Assembly (NCBI RefSeq): GCF_003731765.1
Contig: NZ_MOAL01000004.1
Span: 310,001 to 374,000 of the forward strand
Origin: Pseudomonas chlororaphis
GTDB lineage: Bacteria > Pseudomonadota > Gammaproteobacteria > Pseudomonadales > Pseudomonadaceae
Length of the DNA: 64,000 nt
Reading direction: 5' to 3'
A program made the position numbers and the translations under genes. This document shows, in pieces, positions 42,211 through 50,441 of the stretch. The notes beneath the pieces were generated by a model, which saw nothing but the letters and a program-made list of their open reading frames with translations, did no database searches and was not told the origin of the DNA. How positions within the stretch are numbered: position 1 is the stretch's first letter; every line of letters begins with the position of its first letter.

Positions 42211-43422
42211 TCAGCGGCTGGCGAGCAGCGGGGTGCTGTCGTTTAAAGCGTGGAGCTTGAAGCTGCGGGCATAGGCGGCGGGGTCGCTGCCGTCCCAGAC
42301 CTTGCCGTCGATCAATTGGCTGCTGCGCAGGTCTTGGCTACCCGAGGCGACGCCTACCGCGGTGGCGGCTTCCCGATACAGTGGCAATTGCTGCACCTGC
42401 CGGGCCACGGCCAGGTAATCCGGGTCCTCGCGCAACAGACCCCAGCGCCGGAACTGGGTCATGAACCACATCCCGTCGGACAGGTACGGCAGGTTCACCG
42501 CGCCGTCGTTATGAAAGCGCAGGGCGTGAGGGTCTTGCCACTGGTTGCCGAGGCCGTCGAGGTAGTGCCCGAGCAGTCGCGGCTCAATGCTCTCCAGCGG
42601 TGCATCCAGGTATTGGCTGGCACTCAGCAACTGGGCGGTGCTCCGGCGGTTTTCCTGGTTTTCTTCGATAAACCGACTGGCCTCCAGAATCGCCATCACC
42701 AAGGCTCGGGCGGTGTTGGGGTATTGCTCGACAAAGGCGCGGGTGCAGCCCAGGACCTTTTCCGGGTGATCGGGCCAGATGGCCTGGCTGGTGGCCAAAG
42801 TAAAGCCCAGCTCCTGGTTCACCGCGCTGGCGCTCCAGGGCTCGCCCACGCAAAAGCCGTCGATGCGTCCCGCTTGCAGGTGGGCGACCATTTGCGGCGG
42901 CGGCACCACCACGCTGTCGACATCCTGCAGCGGGTGAATGCCCTGGGCGGCGAGCCAGTAATACAGCCACATGGCGTGGGTGCCGGTGGGGAAGGTCTGG
43001 GCGAACGTCAGCTTTGCCCTGCTTTGGCGCACGTGGCGATCCAGTGCTTCAGGACTGGTCACGTTCCGGCCCTGCAGCTCCCGGGACAGGTTGATGCTTT
43101 GGCCGTTCTGATTCAGCCCCATCAGCACGGCCATGTCGCAGGGGTTGACCCCGCCGATGCCCAGGTGCACCGCGTAGATCAGGCCGTACAGGCTGTGTGC
43201 GGCGTCCAGTTCACCGCTCACCAGTTTGTCCCGCAGGGTGGCCCACGAGGCCTGGCGCTTGAGGTTCAGAGTCAGGCCGTAAGGCTGGGCGAACCCCTGG
43301 GTTGCGGCGACCACCACCGAGGCGCAGTCGCTCAGGGCCATGAAACCGAGATTGATCTCGGTCTTTTCCGGGGCATCGCTGCCATTGACCCAAGCCAGTG
43401 GGCTGACGGGTAGTTCATTCAT
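42211..43422 (-). CDS. nasS: nitrate sensor NasS (nitrate-binding protein without export signal)
   Basis: 403 residues from the ATG at 43422. A periplasmic-binding-protein fold of the NrtA/nitrate-binding type (INLGFMALSDCASVVVAATQGFAQPYGLTLNLKRQASWATLRDKLVSGELDAAHSLYGLIYAV; GTHAMWLYYWLAAQGI; GFCVGEPWSA) but with no signal peptide, so cytoplasmic. It binds NasT until nitrate arrives. It is unusual here because nasS itself follows a sigma-54 promoter and a two-hairpin leader, so the sensor and its antiterminator could be under their own control. Confidence 0.93.
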   Translation of the reverse strand: MNELPVSPLAWVNGSDAPEKTEINLGFMALSDCASVVVAATQGFAQPYGLTLNLKRQASWATLRDKLVSGELDAAHSLYGLIYAVHLGIGGVNPCDMAVLMGLNQNGQSINLSRELQGRNVTSPEALDRHVRQSRAKLTFAQTFPTGTHAMWLYYWLAAQGIHPLQDVDSVVVPPPQMVAHLQAGRIDGFCVGEPWSASAVNQELGFTLATSQAIWPDHPEKVLGCTRAFVEQYPNTARALVMAILEASRFIEENQENRRSTAQLLSASQYLDAPLESIEPRLLGHYLDGLGNQWQDPHALRFHNDGAVNLPYLSDGMWFMTQFRRWGLLREDPDYLAVARQVQQLPLYREAATAVGVASGSQDLRSSQLIDGKVWDGSDPAAYARSFKLHALNDSTPLLASR

Positions 43423-43438
43423 GGGGTAGGCACCTTGC

Positions 43439-43540
43439 AAAAAAAAGCGCCGCAGCCGGGCATCGGGTAATCCCAAGCCGGTGACGACGCCATTGTCCTC
43501 TTTCGTACAGCGAGAGACTCATGCCGTCGTTGGCATGAGT
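43439..43540 (-). promoter_or_regulatory. ANTAR-type two-hairpin leader with terminator, upstream of nasST
   Basis: Minus strand: P1 (43540-43517) is a perfect 9-bp stem ACTCATGCC/GGCATGAGT with hexaloop AACGAC. P2 (43500-43483) has GAC/GTC, extended past one mismatch, with hexaloop AATGGC. The terminator pairs about 43491-43478 with 43459-43447 and is followed by T8. The leader ends 17 bases before the nasS ATG, so it would make NasST expression depend on NasT. Confidence 0.75.
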
Positions 43541-43558
43541 GTTGATGAGCAAGGTTGG

Positions 43559-43574
43559 TGCAAGGCATATGCCA
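43559..43574 (-). promoter_or_regulatory. sigma-54 promoter of nasST
   Basis: TGGCATATGCCTTGCA on the minus strand: GG (43572-43573) and GC (43560-43561) are 10 bases apart, with a perfect TTGCA -12 box. The start is predicted near 43548, 8 bases before P1. Confidence 0.65.
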
Positions 43575-43623
43575 TTCAAGGATGATTTCACCCGGCGCCT
43601 CGCCTGGAGCCCTCGGGCCCGGC

Positions 43624-43629
43624 TATAAT
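43624..43629 (+). promoter_or_regulatory. -10 box of pyrD promoter
   Basis: A perfect TATAAT 40 bases before the pyrD ATG. No good -35 box is found at the right spacing. Confidence 0.45.
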
Positions 43630-43668
43630 CGCCGCCTCATTTCGCCGCCTACCGAGTCAATCCCGCCC

Positions 43669-44688
43669 ATGTATACCCTGGCCCGCCAGCTGTTGTTCAA
43701 ACTCTCCCCGGAAACTTCCCACGACCTGTCCCTGGACCTGATCGGTGCGGGCGGGCGCCTGGGGCTTAACGGTTTGCTGTGCAAGGCGCCGGCGCAGGTG
43801 CCGGTGAAGGTCATGGGCCTGGAGTTCCCCAACCCGGTGGGCTTGGCGGCCGGCCTGGACAAGAACGGTGCGGCCATCGACGGTTTCGCTCAGTTGGGTT
43901 TCGGCTTTGTCGAGATCGGCACCATCACCCCGCGTCCGCAGCCGGGCAACCCCAAGCCGCGGATTTTCCGCTTGCCCCAGGCTGAAGCCATCATCAACCG
44001 CATGGGCTTCAACAACCTCGGTGTGGACCACTTGCTGGCCCGTGTTGCCGCCGCCAAATACAAGGGCGTGCTGGGGATCAACATCGGCAAGAACTTCGAC
44101 ACGCCGGTGGAGCGTGCAGTGGACGACTACCTGATCTGCCTGGACAAGGTCTATGCCCATGCCAGTTACGTGACGGTCAACGTCAGCTCGCCCAACACCC
44201 CGGGCCTGCGCAGCCTGCAGTTCGGTGAGTCGCTGAAGCAATTGCTGGCGGCCCTGAGCGAGCGGCAGAAGGTTTTGGCCCTGCAACACGGCAAGCATGT
44301 GCCCCTGGCGATCAAGATCGCCCCGGACATGACCGATGAAGAAACCGCTCAAGTGGCCCAGGCCTTGATCGAAACCGGCATGGACGCGGTCATTGCCACC
44401 AACACCACGTTGAGCCGGGTGGGTGTCGAAGGCATGGAGCATGGCGACGAGGCGGGCGGCCTGTCCGGCGCGCCGGTGCGCGACAAAAGCACCCACACGG
44501 TCAAGGTCCTGGCGGCGGAGCTGGGCGGACGTTTGCCGATCATTGCCGTGGGCGGTATCACTGAAGGCAAGCACGCGGCAGAGAAAATCGCCGCCGGTGC
44601 CAGCCTGGTGCAGCTGTATTCGGGTTTTATCTACAAGGGCCCGGCGCTGATTCGCGAGTCGGTGGACGCCATTGCGGCGATGCGCTGA
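43669..44688 (+). CDS. pyrD: dihydroorotate dehydrogenase (quinone), class 2
   Basis: 339 residues from the ATG at 43669. Oxidises dihydroorotate with ubiquinone at the inner membrane in pyrimidine synthesis. The class 2 N-terminal amphipathic helix ([28 protein letters not shown]) is present. Flavin and active-site segments follow: [52 protein letters not shown] with the catalytic Ser, and [27 protein letters not shown]. Standalone gene. Confidence 0.96.
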   Translation: MYTLARQLLFKLSPETSHDLSLDLIGAGGRLGLNGLLCKAPAQVPVKVMGLEFPNPVGLAAGLDKNGAAIDGFAQLGFGFVEIGTITPRPQPGNPKPRIFRLPQAEAIINRMGFNNLGVDHLLARVAAAKYKGVLGINIGKNFDTPVERAVDDYLICLDKVYAHASYVTVNVSSPNTPGLRSLQFGESLKQLLAALSERQKVLALQHGKHVPLAIKIAPDMTDEETAQVAQALIETGMDAVIATNTTLSRVGVEGMEHGDEAGGLSGAPVRDKSTHTVKVLAAELGGRLPIIAVGGITEGKHAAEKIAAGASLVQLYSGFIYKGPALIRESVDAIAAMR

Positions 44689-44720
44689 GGCTCGGAAGGG
44701 CGAATTGAATCGCAGGCATT

Positions 44721-44746
44721 AAAAAGGGCTCCTTGAAGGAGCCCCT
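44721..44746. terminator. terminator between pyrD and rmf
   Basis: GGGCTCCTT / AAGGAGCCC stem; on the minus strand it is followed by TTTTTA, serving rmf, and on the plus strand it is preceded by A5. Confidence 0.85.
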
Positions 44747-44830
44747 GGGCCGAAGCCCGCCGCCCGGATAGGACGCGCATGGTTGATCGTTGTGACGCTT
44801 CAGAGGTAGGTGTCGGGATTGTTGCCCTGA

Positions 44831-45046
44831 TTAGCCGACAGCACGAAGTTCGTTGAGTCTGTGGATGCCCGCAGTGCCTGTCATACCGTCCCAGTTGTCG
44901 CCGCGTCCTTCTCGCCAGCCGTTAATCCAGGCTTGGCGTACCGACGGTAGAGTAAATGGGCAAAGCTCACGGGACTTGCCGTTAACGCCATACTGATATC
45001 CGCGTAAAAATGCTCTTTCCAACGGATCACGCTTTAGTCTTCTCAT
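44831..45046 (-). CDS. rmf: ribosome modulation factor
   Basis: 71 residues. Dimerises 70S ribosomes into inactive 100S particles in stationary phase. The family core RDPLERAFLRGYQYGVNGKSRELCPFTLPSVRQAWINGWREGRGDNW is complete and the chain is basic. GAGGGAAA precedes the ATG. A structured leader lies upstream at 45086-45177. Confidence 0.95.
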   Translation of the reverse strand: MRRLKRDPLERAFLRGYQYGVNGKSRELCPFTLPSVRQAWINGWREGRGDNWDGMTGTAGIHRLNELRAVG

Positions 45047-45085
45047 AGGGTGTTTCCCTCACTTGTTGACTGTCTTATGTCCTGT

Positions 45086-45177
45086 CGACCTTCGCTGAGG
45101 TCGGGCAGATTGCTTCTGCCGTTGGTGCTCGCTGCCGGCGTCGCGAGCCTGATCGTTGACGTCATTGCGGCGTCAAC
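45086..45177 (-). ncRNA. structured RNA upstream of rmf (rmf RNA motif candidate)
   Basis: On the minus strand three consecutive perfect stems occur within 92 bases: GTTGACG/CGTCAAC (45177-45155), GCTCGC/GCGAGC (45148-45127) and CGACC/GGTCG (45103-45086). A conserved rmf RNA motif is known in Pseudomonas at this place, at some distance from the start codon. Whether it is a cis leader or a separate RNA is not settled. Confidence 0.5.
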
Positions 45178-45592
45178 CTGAGGTGAGTTCTAACCAATAG
45201 GTCACAGCAAGTGAATGATCGTTTTGTCATAAGGACGTCACGATTTGCGTGGTAAGGCCATAAGAATGGCGTGCCCCGGCACCGTGTTTTTTGCCCAAAC
45301 CCCGCTATCATCAGCCTCTCGCTGGGATGGTAGGGTTAATGCTTTAGTGAGAATGGCGACCGCCTGCACTCGAGTACTATTCGACGAAGGGTCGAGTTAT
45401 GACCATTTGTTGCGCTGACTTTTTTATCTGTCCCGGCCTCTAAGCTCTTTTGACCCGTGCGGTCGTGAGTTGGCCGGGGTGGGACGGCACAGTTTCGTGC
45501 CACGCGAGCGCTCTTGCAGAAAAGCGCTTGATTGAAAACCGAACGGGCGATGCGTTGCCCGTTCATTTATTGCCAAAGGCCCTGGAATTCCC
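45178..45592. other. gap upstream of rlmKL, no gene
   Basis: No supported gene on either strand. Contents: possible promoters for rmf and rlmKL, a GGCAC/GTGCC hairpin at 45486-45501 and an 8-bp perfect hairpin GAACGGGC/GCCCGTTC at 45541-45564, 29 bases before the rlmKL start, which could affect its translation. A 76-codon minus-strand frame here is not believed. Confidence 0.5.
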
Positions 45593-47866
45593 ATGTCGGA
45601 TCGTTACGAACTCTTCCTCACTTGCCCCAAAGGCCTCGAAGGCCTGCTGATCGAGGAAGCCGTCGGGCTTGGCCTTGAGGAAGCGCGCGAGCACACCTCC
45701 GCTGTGCGCGGCATGGCCGACATGGAGACCGCTTATCGCCTGTGTCTCTGGTCGCGCCTGGCCAACCGCGTGCTGCTGGTGCTTAAACGCTTCCCGATGA
45801 AGGATGCCGAGGACCTCTACCACGGTGTACTGGACGTGGAATGGCAGGATCACATGCTGTCCGATGGCAGCCTGGCGGTGGAGTTCAGCGGCCACGGCTC
45901 GGGTATCGACAACACCCACTTCGGCGCCTTGAAGGTCAAGGACGCTATCGTCGACAAACTGCGCACGCCGTCCGGCGAGCGTCCGTCCGTGGACAAGCTC
46001 AACCCGGACCTGCGCATTCACCTGCGCCTGGACCGTGGCGAAGCCATCCTGTCCCTCGACCTCTCCGGCCACAGCCTGCACCAGCGCGGTTACCGCCTGC
46101 AGCAAGGCGCGGCGCCGTTGAAGGAAAACCTGGCGGCGGCAATTCTGATTCGCGCCGGCTGGCCGCGTATTGCGGCCGATGGCGGCGCACTGGCTGACCC
46201 GATGTGCGGTGTGGGCACCTTCCTGGTGGAAGCGGCGATGATCGCGGCCGACATGGCCCCCAACCTCAAGCGCGAACAGTGGGGCTTCACCGCCTGGCTC
46301 GGCCACGTGCCGGCCTTGTGGCGCAAGCTGCACGACGAGGCTTCGGCCCGGGCCCAGGCCGGACTGGCCAAGCCACCGCTGTGGATTCGTGGTTACGAGG
46401 CCGACCCGCGGCTGATCCAGCCGGGCCGCAATAACGTCGAACGTGCCGGCTTGAGCGAGTGGATCAAGATCTACCAGGGCGAAGTGGCGACCTTCGAGCC
46501 GCGCCCTGACCAGAACCAGAAAGGCCTGGTCATCTGCAACCCTCCGTACGGCGAGCGTCTGGGTGACGAGGCCAGCCTGCTGTACCTCTACCAGAACCTC
46601 GGCGAGCGCCTGCGCCAGGCCTGCCTGAACTGGGAAGCCGCGGTGTTCACCGGCGCCCCGGACCTGGGCAAGCGCATGGGCATCCGCAGCCACAAACAGT
46701 ATTCGTTCTGGAACGGCGCCTTGCCTTGCAAGCTACTGTTGATCAAAGTGCTGCCCGATCAGTTCGTCACCGGCGAGCGTCGCACCCCGGAACAGCGGCA
46801 GATCGAGCGCGAGCAGGCCCAGGCCGACGCTGAGATCCAGTCCGCCCCGCAAGAGCGCCAGTACAACAAGAACGGCAACCCGATCAAACCCGCGCCGGTG
46901 CCGGCACCGGTGGTGGAGCAGGCGCGCCTGAGCGAGGGCGGCCAGATGTTCGCCAACCGCCTGCAGAAGAACCTCAAGCTGCTGGGCAAGTGGGCCAAGC
47001 GCGAAGGTGTCGAGTGCTACCGCGTCTACGACGCCGACATGCCTGAGTACTCCCTGGCCATCGACCTGTATCACGATTGGGTGCATGTCCAGGAATACGC
47101 TGCGCCCAAGTCGGTGGACCCGGAGAAGGCCCAGGCCCGTCTGTTCGATGCCCTGGCTGCCATCCCCCAGGCCCTGAACGTCGACAAGAGCCGCGTGGTG
47201 ATCAAACGCCGCGAGCGCCAGAGCGGCACCAAGCAGTACGAGCGCCAGAGTGCCCAGGGCAAGTTCACCGAGGTCACGGAAGGCGGGGTCAAGCTGCTGG
47301 TCAACCTGACCGACTACCTGGACACCGGGTTGTTCCTCGACCACCGGCCAATGCGCATGCGCATTCAGAAAGAGGCGGCCGGCAAGCGCTTCCTCAACCT
47401 CTATTGCTACACCGCTACCGCCAGTGTGCACGCGGCCAAGGGCGGGGCGCGCAGCACCACCAGCGTCGACCTGTCGAAAACCTACCTGGACTGGGCGCGG
47501 CGCAACTTCTCCCTGAACGGTTTCTCTGACAAGAACCGCCTGGAGCAGGGCGATGTGATGACGTGGCTGGACAACTGCCGCGACGAGTTCGAGCTGATCT
47601 TCATCGACCCGCCGACCTTCTCCAACTCCAAGCGCATGGAAGGTGTGTTCGACGTGCAGCGCGACCATGTGCAATTGCTCGACCTGGCCATGGCGCGCCT
47701 GGCGCCGGGCGGCGTGCTGTACTTCTCCAACAACTTCCGTAAGTTCCAGTTGGATGAAAACCTCGAGGCCCGTTACGCCGTTGAGGAGATCACTGCAAAA
47801 ACCATCGACCCGGACTTTGCCCGCAACGGCAAGATCCACCGTGCCTGGAAAATCACCCCGCGCTGA
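45593..47866 (+). CDS. rlmL: bifunctional 23S rRNA methyltransferase (m2G2445 / m7G2069)
   Basis: 757 residues, the length of fused RlmKL. Residues about 45-160 contain the THUMP RNA-binding domain. The RlmL methyltransferase has ADPMCGVGTFLVEAAMIAADMAPN and NPPY at 316-319. The RlmK half has KRFLNLYCYTATASVHAAKGGA, and DPPT at 672-675. It modifies G2445 and G2069 of the large ribosomal subunit. Standalone gene with a hairpin terminator. Confidence 0.96.
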   Translation: MSDRYELFLTCPKGLEGLLIEEAVGLGLEEAREHTSAVRGMADMETAYRLCLWSRLANRVLLVLKRFPMKDAEDLYHGVLDVEWQDHMLSDGSLAVEFSGHGSGIDNTHFGALKVKDAIVDKLRTPSGERPSVDKLNPDLRIHLRLDRGEAILSLDLSGHSLHQRGYRLQQGAAPLKENLAAAILIRAGWPRIAADGGALADPMCGVGTFLVEAAMIAADMAPNLKREQWGFTAWLGHVPALWRKLHDEASARAQAGLAKPPLWIRGYEADPRLIQPGRNNVERAGLSEWIKIYQGEVATFEPRPDQNQKGLVICNPPYGERLGDEASLLYLYQNLGERLRQACLNWEAAVFTGAPDLGKRMGIRSHKQYSFWNGALPCKLLLIKVLPDQFVTGERRTPEQRQIEREQAQADAEIQSAPQERQYNKNGNPIKPAPVPAPVVEQARLSEGGQMFANRLQKNLKLLGKWAKREGVECYRVYDADMPEYSLAIDLYHDWVHVQEYAAPKSVDPEKAQARLFDALAAIPQALNVDKSRVVIKRRERQSGTKQYERQSAQGKFTEVTEGGVKLLVNLTDYLDTGLFLDHRPMRMRIQKEAAGKRFLNLYCYTATASVHAAKGGARSTTSVDLSKTYLDWARRNFSLNGFSDKNRLEQGDVMTWLDNCRDEFELIFIDPPTFSNSKRMEGVFDVQRDHVQLLDLAMARLAPGGVLYFSNNFRKFQLDENLEARYAVEEITAKTIDPDFARNGKIHRAWKITPR

Positions 47867-47878
47867 GTGGGGCTGCAA

Positions 47879-47910
47879 CCACGGAGCCTTGATTTTTCAA
47901 GGCTCCGTGG
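47879..47910 (+). terminator. terminator of rlmKL
   Basis: CCACGGAGCCTTGA / TCAAGGCTCCGTGG, a 14-bp perfect stem with a TTTT loop. No T run follows on the plus strand. Confidence 0.7.
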
Positions 47911-48002
47911 CCTGTTTGAGCTGGTCAAATTAATGGCCAATAGCTATAACTCACACAAAGCTAAAGTGATGCCCAAACTCTCTGGCGTTGTGAGTTCTGC
48001 CT

Positions 48003-50399
48003 ATGCCGCTGCACGTGATGCGCCCGAAAATACTGGGTTTCATTAGCGAAGAGGTCTCGGCCTGGTTGGTCGCGGTGCTGGTATTGCTGGCCGGCGGCGT
48101 GCTTACCGGGCTATTGGCCTGGTCGACCTCCGAGCTGTATCACCAGCAATTGCGCCAGCGTTTTCAATTGCTCGCCAATGAGCGCTACAGCCGTATCGAA
48201 GAACGTTTTCAGGACCAGGAGCAACGCCTGGACAGCCTGCGGCGTTTCTTTACCAATTCCGATTTCGTCACCCGCCAGGATTTCGACGGCTATACCAAGG
48301 CCTTGTTGCGTCGAACCCAAGCCTATTCCTGGGCCCCATTGATTACCCGTGAGCAACGCCCCCTGCTTGAGCAGACGGTGCGTGAGCAGGGCATTGCCGA
48401 TTTCACCATCCGTCAGTTGAACGCTGCGGGCCAGTTGGAACTGGCCGATGAGCGCGATCAGTACGTGCCCGTCCTGTACAGCCAGACCCAAAGCCCCCTT
48501 GGCTCGCCCTTGGGTTATGACCTGCTGGCCCAACCCTTGCGCCGTGCCACCCTGGAGCGCGCTCGGCGCCTCAATGCCCAGGCGGTATCCCAGCCCTTGC
48601 ACCTGGTGGGTGTGGACCCAGCCTATGCCTTGGGCGTGCTGTTGGTGGCGCCGGTCAGCGCGCCGGCGGCCGAGGGTCGTCCTGACGAGCCCTATGGCTA
48701 TGTCCTGGCGGTGATCAGCTTGCGCCAGTTGGTGGCGGATGGTTTGTCCCAGCAGCTCAATGACAACCTCGCAGTGCGCATTCTCGACTTGTCCACCGAT
48801 GGCCAGCATGAAGTGCTCTATGAATCGAGCAACCAGCCGGTCGACAGCAGCTTGGCGGCCACCCGCCTGCTGCGCCTGGCGGACCGTGATTATCAGGTCG
48901 ATGTGCAGCCCAGCCAGGCGTTCCTGCAGGCCAACCATTCATCCCTGAGCAGCCTGGTGGTGCTCGGCGGTTTGCTCAGCCTGTTGCTCAGCGCCTTGCT
49001 GTACGTGCTGGTCAGCCAGCGCCAGCGCGCCTTGAAACTGGTGGAGCAGCGCACCGAGGAACTGCGTCTCAGGGAGCTGGAGTTGCGCGGCACCCATGGG
49101 CAACTGCGCAGTGTGTTGAATGCCGCCACCCAGGTGGCAATCATCGCCACCGACTTGCGCGGAGTGATCAGCACCTTCAATGCCGGTGCCGAGCAGATGC
49201 TGGGCTACAGCGCCGCTGAAGTGCTGGGCCGCCTGACCCTGGAAAGCCTGCACGTGCCCAGGGAGCTGGAGGTGCGGGCCCAAGTGCTGAGTCGACGCCT
49301 GGGCAAGTCGATTCCGCTGTGCCAGGCGATGTTGGTGAGCGAGGGTGAGGAGGGCAACCATCAAACCCTGGAGTGGACCCTGGTACGGCGTGACAGCAGC
49401 CACCTGACGGTGAACATGCTGGCGACCCCGGTGCTGGACGATCAGGGGCTGTGGGTCGGGCACCTGGCAATCTGCATCGACATCACCGAGCGCAAGCGGG
49501 TGCACGAAGCCCTGGCGGCCCGGGATCAACTGCTGAAAAAGCTCACGGCCCACGTTCCCGGCGGTATCTACCAGTTCAAGCTCGACAGCGAGGGGCATGC
49601 CAGCTTTACCTACGCCAGCGATGGCATCCGCGAGATCTATGAGATCGAACCCGAACTGCTGCAGACCGATGCCAGTGCGGTATTCGAGCGTATTCACCCG
49701 GATGACCTGCAACGGGTGCGCGCCTCGATCCAGTTGTCGGCCAAGCTGCTCAGCCCCTGGCGCGAGGAATACCGGGTGCTCTTGCCCCAGCGTGGCCTGC
49801 GCTGGATGCGCGGCGCGGCGACTCCGGAACACCTGCCGGGCGGCGGCGCGCTCTGGCACGGCTACATCTCGGACATCTCCGACCTCAAGCGGGTGGAGGA
49901 AGAGTTACGGGCCTTGTCGGTGACGGACGCCCTGACCGGGATTCACAACCGGCGCTATTTCCAGGAGCGCCTGCAAGCCGAGATGGCCCGCCTGGAGCGC
50001 GGGGGTGGGGAGATGGCGATCATCATGCTCGACATCGACCACTTCAAGCGCATCAATGATCAGCATGGCCACGGTGTCGGCGATCAGGTGCTCAAGGGCG
50101 TGTGTGAGCGCATCAGCCATCGCCTGCGGCGCACCGATGTGTTCTGTCGCCTGGGCGGTGAGGAGTTCATGGTGCTGTGCCCTGACACCGACGGTCAGCA
50201 GGCCTTCAGCCTGGCGCAGGAGCTGTGGCAGGGCCTGCGCAGCTCGCCGATCGACGGCGTGGGCGTGGTCACGGCCAGTTTTGGCATTGCCAGCTGGCGC
50301 GAGGGCGAAGGCGCCGACGGGCTGTTGTTGCGGGCGGACTCGGGGGTGTACGCGGCCAAACTGGCCGGGCGTGATCGGGTCGAGTCGGAGTTGCGCTAG
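48003..50399 (+). CDS. diguanylate cyclase with CHASE and PAS sensing domains
   Basis: 798 residues. Helix 1 (about 20-42), a periplasmic CHASE domain (about 60-250, with YSWAPLITREQRPLLEQTVREQGIADFTIRQL), helix 2 (about 315-338), a coiled coil, two PAS domains (about 370-500 and 510-635) and a GGDEF domain. The active site reads GGEEF at 718-722 and the inhibitory RxxD site (709-712, RRTD) is intact, so cyclic di-GMP synthesis with product inhibition is predicted. No EAL domain. The CHASE input is extracellular; PAS domains often bind haem or flavin but no cofactor residues stand out. ATG at 48003 has no clear ribosome binding site. It is a single gene ended by a perfect hairpin. Confidence 0.92.
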   Translation: MPLHVMRPKILGFISEEVSAWLVAVLVLLAGGVLTGLLAWSTSELYHQQLRQRFQLLANERYSRIEERFQDQEQRLDSLRRFFTNSDFVTRQDFDGYTKALLRRTQAYSWAPLITREQRPLLEQTVREQGIADFTIRQLNAAGQLELADERDQYVPVLYSQTQSPLGSPLGYDLLAQPLRRATLERARRLNAQAVSQPLHLVGVDPAYALGVLLVAPVSAPAAEGRPDEPYGYVLAVISLRQLVADGLSQQLNDNLAVRILDLSTDGQHEVLYESSNQPVDSSLAATRLLRLADRDYQVDVQPSQAFLQANHSSLSSLVVLGGLLSLLLSALLYVLVSQRQRALKLVEQRTEELRLRELELRGTHGQLRSVLNAATQVAIIATDLRGVISTFNAGAEQMLGYSAAEVLGRLTLESLHVPRELEVRAQVLSRRLGKSIPLCQAMLVSEGEEGNHQTLEWTLVRRDSSHLTVNMLATPVLDDQGLWVGHLAICIDITERKRVHEALAARDQLLKKLTAHVPGGIYQFKLDSEGHASFTYASDGIREIYEIEPELLQTDASAVFERIHPDDLQRVRASIQLSAKLLSPWREEYRVLLPQRGLRWMRGAATPEHLPGGGALWHGYISDISDLKRVEEELRALSVTDALTGIHNRRYFQERLQAEMARLERGGGEMAIIMLDIDHFKRINDQHGHGVGDQVLKGVCERISHRLRRTDVFCRLGGEEFMVLCPDTDGQQAFSLAQELWQGLRSSPIDGVGVVTASFGIASWREGEGADGLLLRADSGVYAAKLAGRDRVESELR

Positions 50400-50434
50400 G
50401 CACAGGAGGCAGCGTCGGGCGCTGCCTCCTGTGC
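50400..50434. terminator. bidirectional hairpin between the cyclase and dacB genes
   Basis: GCACAGGAGGCAGCG / CGCTGCCTCCTGTGC, a perfect 15-bp stem with a 5-base loop in a convergent gap. It lacks a T run. Confidence 0.7.
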
Positions 50435-50441
50435 GCCCGTA

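Noticed and set aside
45336..45566. 76-codon minus-strand frame upstream of rlmKL
   Set aside because: Lies in a hairpin-rich leader, has no ribosome binding site and ends in the promoter region.
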